A stretch of DNA of 14,179 nt from an uncultured Streptococcus sp. GTDB lineage: Bacteria; Bacillota; Bacilli; Lactobacillales; Streptococcaceae. The translations under genes were made by a program, and so were the position numbers. Of this stretch, positions 1 through 9,912 are shown in pieces. Position 1 is the first letter of the stretch. Every line of letters starts with the position of its first letter. Below the pieces are notes generated by a model. It was not told the DNA's origin and ran no database searches. It worked only from the letters and a program-made list of their open reading frames with translations. Where the stretch lies: NCBI GenBank assembly GCA_916048145.1, contig CAJZGT010000016.1:1-14179 (forward strand), in the 5' to 3' direction.

Positions 1-1070
1 CCATCTTCAAGGAAAGGATAAACTGATTGCCAGTTACCTGCATAGTCACTCAAGGCGCGGTCCTTGACAGCTGCATCTTCAAAGTAACCATTTTGGACTG
101 TCTTGGTATCCTCTGCCTTTTCAGGCTCGATTGCTGAGCCTTCTTGGTCTGTTGTTTGTTTTAGAGCCTTGAGGTTTTTCTCCATAACGGAGATGTAGTT
201 TTCGCCAGCCTTGGTATCCTCTTCTGTCAGACTTTCTAAAGGATTGAGGACATCTGTTTTGACACCTGCCTCTTTTGAAAGTGTGTTAGCAAGTGCTTGT
301 GAAGCATTTTCTTCAAAGTAGATATAGGCAATTTTATTTTTCTTGACGTACTCTGTCAATTCTGCCAGACGAGCAGCTGATGGCTCTGCATCTGGAGAGA
401 GACCTGAGATTGCGACTTGTTTGAGTCCATAGTCCAAGGCAAGATAATTAAAGGCTGCGTGTTGAGTCACAAAGCTCTTTTGTTTGGCTTGAGACAAGCC
501 TTCTGCATAAGCCTTATCCAAGGCTTGCAATTTTTCAATATAGGCAGCAGCATTCTTCTCAAAGGTCTCTTTTTTATCCGGATAATCTGCTGATAAGCTA
601 TCACGGATGTGCTCTACTAGTTTAATGGCACGAACTGGCGATAACCAAACATGGGGATCGTACTCATGGTGATGGCCTTCTTCTCCATGATCATGGTCTC
701 CCTCTTCTTCCTCACCACCTGGTAAAAGCAACATATCGCCTGTCGCTTTGATGGTTTTGACCTTTTTCTTATCCAAGGTATCTAGTAATTTAGGAACCCA
801 TGTTTCCATGTTTTCATTTTCATAAACGAAGGTATCTGCGTCTTGGATTTTGGCAACTGCCTTGGCAGACGGTTCATATTCATGGGGTTCTGTACCAGCA
901 CCGATTAGGAGTTCTACATTAGCCGTATCTCCTGCGACTTGCTTGGTAAATTCATAGACAGGGTAAAAGGTTGTCACGATATTTAGTTTGCCATCTGCCT
1001 GCTTTTGATTGGAACAAGCCACTAAAAACAAGGCACATAGACTGGCTAGCAATAAGCTAATTTTTTTCAC
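1..1070 (-). CDS. adcA: AdcA, zinc-binding lipoprotein of the zinc ABC importer (partial, 3' end cut by window)
   Basis: Extracellular solute-binding lipoprotein that captures Zn2+ and passes it to the AdcB permease. Translation from GTG at 1070 gives a lipoprotein signal with lipobox LVAC (Cys19). Zinc ligands known for pneumococcal AdcA fall at matching numbers: His63 (EPHEYEP), His140 (DPHVW), His204 (TQHAAF) and Glu279 (PLES). An acidic, His-rich loop (about residues 117-138, with DHDHGEEGHHH) precedes His140, as is usual for cluster 9 zinc binders. About 356 codons are present; the family is about 500 residues, so most of the C-terminal ZinT-like domain lies outside the window. The GTG start is supported by GGAG six bases upstream; this Shine-Dalgarno sequence overlaps the adcB stop codon, and the two genes are nine bases apart. 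Last gene of adcRCBA as far as visible. Confidence 0.97.
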   Translation of the reverse strand, partial: MKKISLLLASLCALFLVACSNQKQADGKLNIVTTFYPVYEFTKQVAGDTANVELLIGAGTEPHEYEPSAKAVAKIQDADTFVYENENMETWVPKLLDTLDKKKVKTIKATGDMLLLPGGEEEEGDHDHGEEGHHHEYDPHVWLSPVRAIKLVEHIRDSLSADYPDKKETFEKNAAAYIEKLQALDKAYAEGLSQAKQKSFVTQHAAFNYLALDYGLKQVAISGLSPDAEPSAARLAELTEYVKKNKIAYIYFEENASQALANTLSKEAGVKTDVLNPLESLTEEDTKAGENYISVMEKNLKALKQTTDQEGSAIEPEKAEDTKTVQNGYFEDAAVKDRALSDYAGNWQSVYPFLED

Positions 1071-1079
1071 GTTAGTCTC

Positions 1080-1886
1080 CTATTTGATAAAACGTCTTAC
1101 TAAACTAATGAGTAAAAAGACAGTTACAAAAATAATGGTAATACTTGCACTTGCAGGTGTTTCTGCATAGTAGGAAATGTAAAGTCCTGCTACCATTCCC
1201 AAAAATCCAATAGCACTGGCAAGCAGCATAACCGATTTAAAGTTTTTCCCTAGACGAAGGGCAATACTAGCTGGTAAGACCATGATAGTCGATACCAAAA
1301 GAGCTCCCGCAGCTGGAATCATAAGGGCAATGGCCACCCCTGTCACCATGTTAAAAAGAATGGACATGGTACGAACTGGCAAGCCATCCACAAAGGCCGT
1401 ATCCTCATCAAAGGTCAAAATGTACATCGGACGAAGGAAGAGGAAGGTCAAAATCAAAACAACCACCGCAATGACAAAGAGGGAAATAACCTGCTCTTCG
1501 CTGATAGTCACGATTGAACCAAAAAGATACTGGTCCAAACTCATTGAACTCGAGCTTTTACCCTTGCTCATGACAATCAGAGAAACAGCCAGACCTGTTG
1601 ACATGAGGATAGCTGTCCCGATTTCCATAAAGCTCTTGTAAACCGTACGGAGATACTCCAGAAAGACCGCCGCAATCAAGACAATAGCAATAGTGGAAAT
1701 AGTCGGAGAAATCCCCAGAACCAGACCAAAGGCTACACCCGAAAGTGAGACGTGGCTAAGAGTATCACTCATCAAACTCTGACGGCGCAAGATAAGGAAG
1801 GTTCCAAGAACTGGCGAGAAAAGACTCATGGCAATAACGGCCAGAAAAGCTCGTTGCATAAAGTCATAAGATAACAAACTAAGCAT
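1080..1886 (-). CDS. adcB: AdcB, zinc ABC transporter membrane permease
   Basis: Integral membrane permease of the ABC-3 (ZnuB-like) family; it forms the Zn2+ channel between the AdcA lipoprotein and the AdcC ATPase. The 268 residues are almost wholly hydrophobic segments with short loops. The stretch [19 protein letters not shown] near residues 33-51 is typical of this family and includes a conserved Ser/His loop. An ATG at 1910 would add eight residues (MRMIRRWA), but AGGAGG lies six bases before the ATG at 1886, and that start gives the length I know for pneumococcal AdcB, so I chose it. The start overlaps the end of adcC by eight bases (ATGCTTAG), implying translational coupling and a fixed stoichiometry with AdcC. 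Confidence 0.96.
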   Translation of the reverse strand: MLSLLSYDFMQRAFLAVIAMSLFSPVLGTFLILRRQSLMSDTLSHVSLSGVAFGLVLGISPTISTIAIVLIAAVFLEYLRTVYKSFMEIGTAILMSTGLAVSLIVMSKGKSSSSMSLDQYLFGSIVTISEEQVISLFVIAVVVLILTFLFLRPMYILTFDEDTAFVDGLPVRTMSILFNMVTGVAIALMIPAAGALLVSTIMVLPASIALRLGKNFKSVMLLASAIGFLGMVAGLYISYYAETPASASITIIFVTVFLLISLVRRFIK

Positions 1887-2583
1887 GGCCCACCTCCTGA
1901 TCATTCTCATGAACGTTGAAACAACGCCATGGCGAGTCTTGGTTACGGACTAGATGAATATTACGGTCCGCATAGTCCTTAACTTCTTCAGGATCATGGG
2001 TAATCATCAAAACAGCTTTGCCATGATGATGGGCGCTGTGGTGCATGAGTTCATAAAATTCGTTTTTACTTCCTGCATCCATCCCCGTTGTCGGTTCATC
2101 TAGGACAAACACATCTGGGTCAGAAGCAAACATACGCGCGATTACCGCTCGCTGCTTTTGTCCCCCAGATAGAGACCCCAAGCGTTTGTCTCGATGTTCC
2201 CACATGCCAACTGAGTCCAGACTAGCCTTGATATGCTCCTCATCATGAGCATTCAAACGACGGAACCAGCCTTTTCGCGGATAGCGACCCGACTTGACAA
2301 ATTCATAGACCGTACTTGGAAAACCAGCATTAAAACTGGCAATCTGCTGGGGAAGATAAGCTATTCTCAATTTCTTACCCTGTGTATTTGTCTTTGAAAT
2401 AGTTACCTTTCCAATGCGTGGCTGGAGGATTCCAAGACTGGCCTTGATGAGTGTCGTCTTAGCCGCCCCATTTTCCCCAGTCAAGGTCACAAATTCCCCA
2501 CTATCAACACTATAATTGATATGTTCAAGAACGGGCTCCTTATCATAATAGAAGGATAACTCCTCTACCGTAATATATCTCAT
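1879..2583 (-). CDS. adcC: AdcC, zinc ABC transporter ATP-binding protein
   Basis: Cytoplasmic ATPase powering zinc import through AdcB; 234 residues, normal for ZnuC/AdcC proteins. Visible motifs in order: Walker A GENGAAKT (residues 36-43), Q-loop YLPQQ (76-80), signature LSGGQKQR (138-145), Walker B VFVLDEP (158-164), and switch His196 in ITHDPEE. In Walker A the glycine usual just before the lysine is alanine (GAAKT rather than GAGKT); I recall the same in pneumococcal AdcC, so it is probably native and not a defect. The segment HHSAHHH (181-187) and a tail containing CFNVHEN and GHA are rich in possible metal ligands. The ATG shares one base with the adcR stop (TAATG), so the genes are coupled. 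Confidence 0.96.
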   Translation of the reverse strand: MRYITVEELSFYYDKEPVLEHINYSVDSGEFVTLTGENGAAKTTLIKASLGILQPRIGKVTISKTNTQGKKLRIAYLPQQIASFNAGFPSTVYEFVKSGRYPRKGWFRRLNAHDEEHIKASLDSVGMWEHRDKRLGSLSGGQKQRAVIARMFASDPDVFVLDEPTTGMDAGSKNEFYELMHHSAHHHGKAVLMITHDPEEVKDYADRNIHLVRNQDSPWRCFNVHENDQEVGHA

Positions 2584-3023
2584 TATTTGATTTCTCCTAC
2601 TAAAGCAGTCAAAAACCGCTGAATCACTTTTTGTTCATTTGGAGTAAACTGAGTTGCCACTTGTTCATAGGTTAAAAGTGTATGCTCATGGTGATGATGA
2701 TGCTCCTCAGCAATTGGACGAGCCAAATCAGTCAACTGATAAAAAATCACACGCGCATCTTTTGGATCTCTGGATGTCTCTAACATGCCCTCTTTGACTA
2801 AAGACTTGATAGCCTTGGTAACTGCCGCCTGACTGACATTGAGACGACGGGCCAACTCTGAATTTGTTAAAGATTCCTCTGACAAGAGCATGAGGATATG
2901 CTCCTGGGTATTGGTCAGAGCCACCTCGCTAGTGCAATGACCTATTAGGATTTCATGCTGATTTTCAGACTTCAAGATAACCTCATTCAAAAAAGTATCA
3001 ATTTCCTGCGCAAGCTGTCTCAT
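2583..3023 (-). CDS. adcR: AdcR, zinc-responsive MarR-family repressor
   Basis: Winged-helix MarR-type regulator which, with zinc bound, represses zinc uptake genes. The 146 residues match the pneumococcal protein in length. Residues published as metal ligands of pneumococcal AdcR are all at the expected numbers: Glu24, His42, His108 and His112 for site 1; Cys30, Glu41 and Glu107 for site 2. The recognition-helix region is about residues 53-80 ([23 protein letters not shown]), followed by the wing ([15 protein letters not shown]). HHHHHEH (108-114) holds the C-terminal ligands. The ATG follows AAAGGAG by six bases. First gene of adcRCBA, with a near-consensus AdcR site over its own promoter, so autoregulation is expected. 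Confidence 0.97.
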   Translation of the reverse strand: MRQLAQEIDTFLNEVILKSENQHEILIGHCTSEVALTNTQEHILMLLSEESLTNSELARRLNVSQAAVTKAIKSLVKEGMLETSRDPKDARVIFYQLTDLARPIAEEHHHHHEHTLLTYEQVATQFTPNEQKVIQRFLTALVGEIK

Positions 3024-3041
3024 GTGTTACTCCTTTCTTAA

Positions 3042-3070
3042 CTATCACTTTTAGATAAAAATACTGATAG
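3042..3070 (-). other. Weak inverted repeat in the adcR leader
   Basis: CTATCA (3065-3070, read on the minus strand) is matched by TGATAG (3042-3047) with a 17-base loop, between the predicted adcR transcription start and its Shine-Dalgarno sequence. The stem is short and AT-rich, so a role is uncertain; it may be chance. Confidence 0.25.
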
Positions 3071-3080
3071 CCACAGATTC

Positions 3081-3092
3081 TTTACTGGTTAA
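3081..3092 (-). promoter_or_regulatory. AdcR operator (zinc box) overlapping the adcR -10
   Basis: The plus strand reads TTTACTGGTTAA, an 11 of 12 match to the streptococcal AdcR consensus TTAACYRGTTAA; only position 3 differs. It shares its last base with the -10 hexamer and covers the likely transcription start, so zinc-loaded AdcR bound here would block RNA polymerase. Its place upstream of adcR fits the known autoregulation of this operon. Confidence 0.85.
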
Positions 3093-3119
3093 TTATATCA
3101 CAAACCAAAAAAGAGTCAA
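3092..3119 (-). promoter_or_regulatory. Promoter of adcRCBA
   Basis: On the minus strand, -35 TTGACT (3119-3114), a 16-base spacer, and extended -10 TGATATAAT (3100-3092, hexamer TATAAT at 3097-3092). Near-consensus sigma-A promoter about 70 bases before the adcR ATG. The -35 hexamer lies inside the 3' arm of the upstream gene's terminator. Confidence 0.85.
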
Positions 3120-3152
3120 GGGAAAGAGCTATAAAAACGTTTCCCTAGACTC
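3103..3152 (-). terminator. Intrinsic terminator of the nucleotidase gene
   Basis: A 13-bp stem pairs GAGTCTAGGGAAA (3152-3140) with TTTCCCTTGACTC (3125-3113), with one internal mismatch and a 14-base loop, followed directly by TTTTTT on the minus strand. It begins about 20 bases after the nucleotidase stop codon and ends within the adcR promoter. Confidence 0.8.
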
Positions 3153-3172
3153 CTTTAGATTTGAAATTTAAC

Positions 3173-5191
3173 TTATTTTTGCTGTGATTTTCGACTTACA
3201 AAGATACCTGCTAACCCTGCGACCATTCCCATCAAAAGTAAGAAAATAGATTGTTCACTACCTGTATTTGGAAGAACTTTTTCTGAGACAACTGCCTTCT
3301 TGCTAAATTGACTTGCCACCTCATAAGAAAGTTTCACAGTAGTATTTGCATCACCTGTAGCTGTATCCGTTTGAGACGTTTCTGTAGGTAGACTAAAGTT
3401 TTTAGAATCAACAGAAATTGTCCGTGAATTTGGATTAATCTTTTCATACTGACTCAAATCAGCGGTTTTCAAATATTCTTCAAATGCTGCATCCATAGAA
3501 GGACCTTCTTCTCGCGTACCACCTAACATAGTATAACCATCTCCACCTGCAGCTAGGAAATCATTGGTTGCAAGATAGTAGGTTTTTACGAGATCCAGGA
3601 GATCATAACGACCAGTCACGCGGTTTTTGACCTGGATTGCCAAGACACGTTTTCCTGATGGTAGATTGGTATCATAGTAGACCTTCACACCTGAAACTTG
3701 CAAGAAGCCACCACTTGGTTCTAGCAATGGTTGTCCGTTCTCATCCAAGACCTTCTTGCCATCCTTATCGACCTGCAAGATAGATCCGAGCGACTTTTCA
3801 AACATATCCAATACTTGTTGCCCAGTCACTTGGATTTGTGAAATGGTGTTTCCAAATGGAAGAACAGCAATAACATTACCTTTTGTGATTGGTTTTCCTT
3901 TTGCAATAGTTTCACGCAGTCCACCACCATTTGTCACAGCGATGTCAGTCGGATGGCTAAATCCTGTCTGACCATACTGATAGAGGGAATCTGCTACTAC
4001 GTTTCCGAGGTTGGTTTCACGAACCCGAACATTTTCCCGGTCACCGTTGAGTTCTACTGGGCTGTTTGAAACGACTTCAACAGCATTTTCAGCATCGTAT
4101 TTTTGTTTAATGTCTTTGACTAGTTTTTCAACTGTTGGATTTGTTGGTAGTTTTTTAGCATCAGCAGCCGCAATCTGAGTTGGATTTCCCAAAAGCTGAC
4201 GTGATTTGTAGATGATTTTCCCTACATTATGAAGGTAGCTTCCTGTCTGGTTATAGGTAACATTTTCCCCATAGGTCGTTGATTCTACTGTATGAGAGTG
4301 ACCATCGATTACTGTTACGCGTTTCCCTTTCAAACGAGGATTTTTAGACAAGGCTTCTGCCAGAGTTGAACCACGCCATTCGACTGGGGTTGTCGTGTCT
4401 ACACCTAAGTAAGCAAGGACGACATAGTGTTTGTAGTCCTTACCTTCGGTACTTGCCTTAGCTTGCACTTCTTCAATAACCTTATTCACCTCTGTGATTG
4501 GATCTGTAAAGGTTACTCCTTTGACATTTTTAGGGTGAGTTTTAGTAGCTGTTTCCGGTGTTGTCACACCAATCACAACAAACTCATCACCTTCTACAGT
4601 CTTATCTTTATCAACAATTGTAGAAGCTTCAAAGAGACGGGTACCATTGACGTAGATATTTGAGCTAAGTAATGGGAATTTCAAGATTTCCTTGTATTTC
4701 TTAGCTTCGTCTAAACCAAAGTCAAACTCATGGTTTCCTACTGCCATGGCATCATACTGCATCTAATTGAGAATTTCGGCGCGTGCTTCACCCTTTGTAG
4801 AGTTGGAAATCGGTAAACCTTAGAAGGCATCTCCAGCATCTACGACGAGAGTAGTTTGATTTGATTTCGCGCGTTCCTGCTCGATGACTGTCGCTAGCTT
4901 AGCGTCTCCAATAACGCCCTTTTCCTCAACAATACGACCATGGACATCATTGGTGTGCAAGATAACGGTGTCTTTTTCTTCGCTTTTAGGAGATTCAACA
5001 GGAGTTTCCTTTGCTTCCGCTGATTCAACAGTTGTGGGAGTTGCCGCCTCTGTTGTTGGAGCTGCAGGAGTTGCTACAGCAGGTGACTTCTCTATAGAAC
5101 TAGCCGTTTCATCAGCATAAGCATGCCCAGCCAATAAGACTGGGGCCAATAGTGCTGTCGACAAGACAGGTAACAAGAAACGTTTATTCAT
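3173..5191 (-). pseudogene. LPxTG wall-anchored 5'-nucleotidase, broken by two nonsense codons
   Basis: Remains of a secreted metallophosphoesterase/5'-nucleotidase, the class that releases nucleosides such as adenosine from extracellular nucleotides. Read through, it is 672 codons: signal peptide (about 1-27, MNKRFLLPVL to HAYA), a Pro/Ala/Thr/Glu-rich linker (about 28-72), metal-site motifs HTNDVHGR (79-86), VVDAGD (116-121), GNHE (152-155) and a later DGHSHT, a C-terminal nucleotidase domain (NLGNVVADSL, NGGGLRE, FLAAGGDGY), and an LPNTG signal (640-644) with hydrophobic stretch and basic tail. Codon 124 is TAA (4822-4820) and codon 143 is TAG (4765-4763); the 18 codons between them and everything else stay in frame. 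Relatives read GDAFQG here, so CAA to TAA is likely. The start at 5191 has AAAGGG six bases upstream; an ATG two codons earlier sits directly on that sequence. I do not recall a nucleotidase at this place in the TIGR4 pneumococcus. No functional anchored enzyme is expected. Confidence 0.9.
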
Positions 5192-5221
5192 TTTCATCCC
5201 TTTCTTTTTCTCATTCACACT

Positions 5222-5244
5222 ATATTGTACGCTATTTACAATAT
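5222..5244. promoter_or_regulatory. Perfect 8-bp inverted repeat in the nucleotidase promoter region
   Basis: ATATTGTA (5222-5229) and TACAATAT (5237-5244) form a perfect inverted repeat with a seven-base spacer. The half nearer the gene contains TACAAT, the best -10 candidate on the minus strand. Such geometry suggests a dimeric regulator site; I cannot assign it to a known family. Confidence 0.4.
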
Positions 5245-5259
5245 TTTTGAAACTTTCAA
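5224..5259 (-). promoter_or_regulatory. Probable weak promoter of the nucleotidase gene
   Basis: On the minus strand a -10 candidate TACAAT (5229-5224) lies 17 bases after TTTCAA (5252-5247), a poor -35. TTTCAA is itself half of the small palindrome TTGAAA-G-TTTCAA (5259-5247). The start codon is about 30 bases downstream. A promoter is expected because a terminator precedes this gene, but the exact hexamers are uncertain. Confidence 0.4.
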
Positions 5260-5290
5260 CATATTTTTTACTAAAATATTCGCCATTTAA

Positions 5291-5323
5291 CAAAAAAGCC
5301 TGAACTAAAAAATTCAAGCTTTT
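5291..5323 (-). terminator. Intrinsic terminator of the dlt operon
   Basis: AAGCTTGAA (5321-5313) pairs with TTCAGGCTT (5304-5296) with one G-U wobble and an eight-base loop, followed by a T run on the minus strand. It starts about 10 bases after the dltD stop codon. Confidence 0.8.
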
Positions 5324-5330
5324 CATCAAT

Positions 5331-6834
<1,504 letters not shown>

Positions 6835-6844
6835 TTATTTCCTT

Positions 6845-8089
6845 TTATTTTTTAAACCATAAATCATTCAAAAATCCAGAAAAGATTAAGAATGACAGCA
6901 TGACGACATGGAAGGTGACAACCATGCCAAGCAACTGAATCCAGCGATTCTCAGGTAGAGCAGCCTTCCCTGCTTTTTTCCGTTCCTTATTGAGCGTTTT
7001 TTTCTTGCGAATCCAAGCGTCATTGATGACCAAGCCCAATCCATGAAAAAGTCCATAGGCGATATAGTACCAGGTCACACCATGCCAAAATCCCATAATC
7101 AGCATATTGACAATATAGGCTACACTTGAAGTGACATTGCGATTTTTAAAGACCTTCTTTCTGGTCAACACCATCACCATCCGCATAAAGACAAAGTCAC
7201 GGAACCAGAAAGACAGACTCATGTGCCAGCGATTCCAAAACTCTTTTAAATCCCTAGATAAAAAAGGCTTGTTGAAGTTGATAGGGCTACGGATTCCCAT
7301 TAAGTTTGAGATTGCCAAGGCAAACATAGAGTAGCCTGCAAAGTCAAAGAAAAGTTCTAGACCAAAGGTATACATAACTGCCAAGGCATAGTGGTTAAAA
7401 AAGCCACCTGACTGTAGGGCTAGATTCTTCAGAGGAGGGAGTAAAGTCTCTCCTAAAATGTGAGCTATGATAAACTTATATAGAAAGCCAAGCATGATAT
7501 ACTTGACAGCCTCTTCCAGCATATCCATCAACTCATCCCGCTCAGGAATGGTCTGATAATTTTCATTAAATCGCTTAAAGCGATCGATTGGCCCGCTTGA
7601 AAAAGTCGGCATGAAGAGTAGGAAGCGGAGGAATTCCCAGAGGCTAAAATCCTTAATCACTCCATCTCGCAGCTCGATGATAATCCCAACCGAACGAAAG
7701 GTCAGATAAGAAATTCCCAAGAACCCAAGCAAAGACTGCGTTCCATTGATAGCTGGCTGCACCTTGACAAAGATAATCGGAAGGAGGGATAGAAAGCTAA
7801 CTAGGTAGAAGACCCACTTACCATCCTTACTTTTTCGATAGTACTTATAGAAAAGCAAGAGCAATATTTCCCAGCACAGATAAATGCCCAAGGCAGCCAA
7901 TTGATTAGTCTTCCCACCTACCAGCATGGTAACGATAAAGAAGAGACTAACCAATACCTCGTACCAGGCAAAGCGTTTCTTGAAAAAGAGGCCGATAAAG
8001 ATGGGCAAGGTTGCAGCAATCACATAGATAAAATACTGAGGATTGCCGTATGGCTCTAAATGAGGAAGCTGTTTAAAAAACTCCATCAT
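6845..8089 (-). CDS. dltB: DltB, MBOAT-family D-alanyl transfer membrane protein
   Basis: Multi-spanning membrane O-acyltransferase which takes D-alanine from DltC and moves it across the membrane. The 414 residues carry many hydrophobic segments. The two histidines known to matter in streptococcal DltB sit at the same numbers: His289 ([10 protein letters not shown]) and His336 (MGFWHGVTW), the latter being the MBOAT catalytic histidine. The ATG at 8089 overlaps the dltA stop as ATGA; a second ATG follows at 8086. Both lie very close to AGGAG, so the exact start is uncertain by one codon and initiation is probably coupled to dltA termination. Confidence 0.96.
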   Translation of the reverse strand: MMEFFKQLPHLEPYGNPQYFIYVIAATLPIFIGLFFKKRFAWYEVLVSLFFIVTMLVGGKTNQLAALGIYLCWEILLLLFYKYYRKSKDGKWVFYLVSFLSLLPIIFVKVQPAINGTQSLLGFLGISYLTFRSVGIIIELRDGVIKDFSLWEFLRFLLFMPTFSSGPIDRFKRFNENYQTIPERDELMDMLEEAVKYIMLGFLYKFIIAHILGETLLPPLKNLALQSGGFFNHYALAVMYTFGLELFFDFAGYSMFALAISNLMGIRSPINFNKPFLSRDLKEFWNRWHMSLSFWFRDFVFMRMVMVLTRKKVFKNRNVTSSVAYIVNMLIMGFWHGVTWYYIAYGLFHGLGLVINDAWIRKKKTLNKERKKAGKAALPENRWIQLLGMVVTFHVVMLSFLIFSGFLNDLWFKK

Positions 8090-9636
8090 CTCCTATTTAC
8101 CTCATTAATTAATCCTTTGATATCAATTTTTCCATTTGGAGTCAGTGGCAAACTGTCTCGATAAAGGAATTTGGACGGCATCATATAAGACATCATAATA
8201 TCTGTCAAGTCTTCCTTAATGGCCTTGGTAATATCGATATCACGCTCAAACTGCTCACGAACACCATCTTTTAAGATGACATAGGCTAGAAGGTTTTGCA
8301 CCTTGTGGTCTTTATTATAGCGCGGTACTGCAACAGCAGACTCGATAAAGCGAGACTTATTGAGGTTTTGAGAGACATCTTCTAACTCAATGCGGTAACC
8401 GTTGAACTTAATCTGGAAGTCCATGCGTCCGCCGTAGAGAAGCAAGCCCTCATCTGTCATAGTTCCCACATCGCCTGTGTGATAGGCTGGCAGACCTTCA
8501 AACTCAAAGAAGGCTTCCGCTGTTTTTTCAGGATTGTTCATATAGCCTTTTGACACAGCTGGCCCAGAAACAATGATTTCTCCCTGTTCGCCATTTGGCA
8601 ATTTATTGCCGTCCTCGTCAATGATAAAGGTTGGAGAATCGGCCTTGGTATAGCCGATTGGTAGGCGTTTGAGAGTCGCTAACATCTCGTCTGTCACAGC
8701 AACAGCTGACAGGGCTACTGTCGCTTCTGTTGGGCCGTAGGCATTGATAATACGGGCATTTGGGAAACGTTCGCGCAGTTTTTGAGCCGTTTTAACCGTC
8801 AATTCTTCGCCATCAAAGTAGAAATGCGTGATGTCAGGCATTTTCTCACTATTAAAGTCTTCTGACAACATGGCCATATCCGCAAAAGAAGGGGTTGATG
8901 TCCAGATAGCGATTGGCAATGAAAAGATGGTCGCAAAGAGTTGCTTAAAGTCCTGAGTAATAGCTGAAGGAAGAGCGAAGAGCGTACCACCCAGTGCCAA
9001 GGTCGGTGCCCAGTACATGACAGACAAGTCAAAAGAATAAGGTGGCTGAGCCAGCATTTGCGGACGACTTGGCGTCGCAAATTCCTTGTCCGTAATCATC
9101 CAATTGGTAAAGCTGAGGAGGTTATCATGGGAAATCTGTACTCCCTTTGGCTTACCAGTCGTACCAGAAGTAAAGATGATGTAGTAGTTATCATCACCCT
9201 TGACTGGATGCGTGATCTCATAGCTAGTCCCTTGAGCAAAGGCTTCTTGCACCTGAGCTAGATTCATCATTGGCGTAGAAACCTGCTCCAATGGAAAGTC
9301 TGAGATGGCAATAATCAAGCTTGGCTCTGCTACTTCTAAAATAGCTGAAACTCGCTCCAAGGCCGAATGGCTATCAATGGGAATGTAGGCATGACCTGAC
9401 TTAGTCAGCGCTACAAAGGTTGCCAACATTTCATATTCTTGGCCACCAAAAACAACCACAGGAGACTTCTCAGGCAAGCCTAGTTGGTCAATGGCTGCAG
9501 CCAAACTATCCGAATCAGCCTTCAAATCTCCATAAGTGTGTTCCTGCCCCAAAACATTGTAAACAGGATAGCTAGGCTGTGTATGAGCAAAATGCTCAAT
9601 GGTTTCAATCATATCTACTATTGGTTTATTTGACAC
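8086..9636 (-). CDS. dltA: DltA, D-alanine:D-alanyl carrier protein ligase
   Basis: Cytoplasmic adenylating enzyme: activates D-alanine with ATP and loads it on DltC. The 516 residues show the ANL-superfamily motifs in order: [10 protein letters not shown] (156-165, phosphate loop), NAYGPTEAT (298-306), YHTGD (385-389), and NGKID with the catalytic lysine Lys503 near the end. The start is GTG at 9636, with AAGGAG about ten bases upstream; no better ATG gives the full N-terminus. It lies 20 bases after dltX and overlaps dltB by four bases. Confidence 0.97.
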   Translation of the reverse strand: MSNKPIVDMIETIEHFAHTQPSYPVYNVLGQEHTYGDLKADSDSLAAAIDQLGLPEKSPVVVFGGQEYEMLATFVALTKSGHAYIPIDSHSALERVSAILEVAEPSLIIAISDFPLEQVSTPMMNLAQVQEAFAQGTSYEITHPVKGDDNYYIIFTSGTTGKPKGVQISHDNLLSFTNWMITDKEFATPSRPQMLAQPPYSFDLSVMYWAPTLALGGTLFALPSAITQDFKQLFATIFSLPIAIWTSTPSFADMAMLSEDFNSEKMPDITHFYFDGEELTVKTAQKLRERFPNARIINAYGPTEATVALSAVAVTDEMLATLKRLPIGYTKADSPTFIIDEDGNKLPNGEQGEIIVSGPAVSKGYMNNPEKTAEAFFEFEGLPAYHTGDVGTMTDEGLLLYGGRMDFQIKFNGYRIELEDVSQNLNKSRFIESAVAVPRYNKDHKVQNLLAYVILKDGVREQFERDIDITKAIKEDLTDIMMSYMMPSKFLYRDSLPLTPNGKIDIKGLINEVNRR

Positions 9637-9656
9637 AATAGGAATTCTCCTTCAAG

Positions 9657-9788
9657 TTAAAATTCATTATAGATAAAGCTTCCTTGACCCTGACCAAGAT
9701 AGCTAAAGAAGTAAAACAGCCCTAGAAAGATAAGAAAATACAAGGCTGTCCGACCAAGAAAGAGGTACAATTCTTTTCTCTGTTTCAT
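9657..9788 (-). CDS. dltX: DltX, small membrane protein of the dlt operon
   Basis: A 43-residue protein starting MKQRKELYLF and ending FIYNEF. It has a basic N-terminus, one membrane span (about residues 15-32) and the C-terminal FIYNEF motif characteristic of DltX, which takes part in D-alanine transfer together with DltB and DltD. It is the first gene of the operon, 20 bases before dltA. No good Shine-Dalgarno sequence precedes the ATG, and no ATG lies upstream in frame before a stop; a TTG directly before it is the only close alternative. Identity rests on the motif, the size and the position. Confidence 0.93.
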   Translation of the reverse strand: MKQRKELYLFLGRTALYFLIFLGLFYFFSYLGQGQGSFIYNEF

Positions 9789-9857
9789 CAAGAAAAACCA
9801 TTCATTTCTGTAATTTTTGCTAAATAAGATAGATTCTCACTATAGTATTTTTCTACC

Positions 9858-9887
9858 ATTGTACCACTTTATAGACTAGTTTTTCAA
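9858..9887 (-). promoter_or_regulatory. Promoter of dltXABCD
   Basis: On the minus strand, -35 TTGAAA (9887-9882), an 18-base spacer and extended -10 TGGTACAAT (hexamer 9863-9858). It would give a leader of about 60 bases before dltX. It lies in the 170-base stretch between the glpF terminator and dltX. Confidence 0.7.
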
Positions 9888-9912
9888 TTGTTTGCCGTAG
9901 ATTTTCACTAGA

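Noticed and set aside
1887..1910. Longer AdcB start at 1910
   Set aside because: The extra codons overlap adcC and contain the AGGAGG that serves the ATG at 1886.
4763..4822. Stop-codon recoding or selenocysteine/pyrrolysine readthrough in the nucleotidase
   Set aside because: The codons are TAA and TAG, relatives appear to have an ordinary glutamine at the first, and nothing nearby suggests a recoding element; simple nonsense mutation is more likely.
8799..9080. 93-codon minus-strand frame inside dltA
   Set aside because: Out of frame with dltA, whose motifs cover this stretch; a shadow frame.
9700..9801. 33-codon frame starting at 9801 (MVFLDETEK) overlapping dltX
   Set aside because: It is out of frame with dltX; the dltX frame encodes a membrane span and FIYNEF and fits the operon position.
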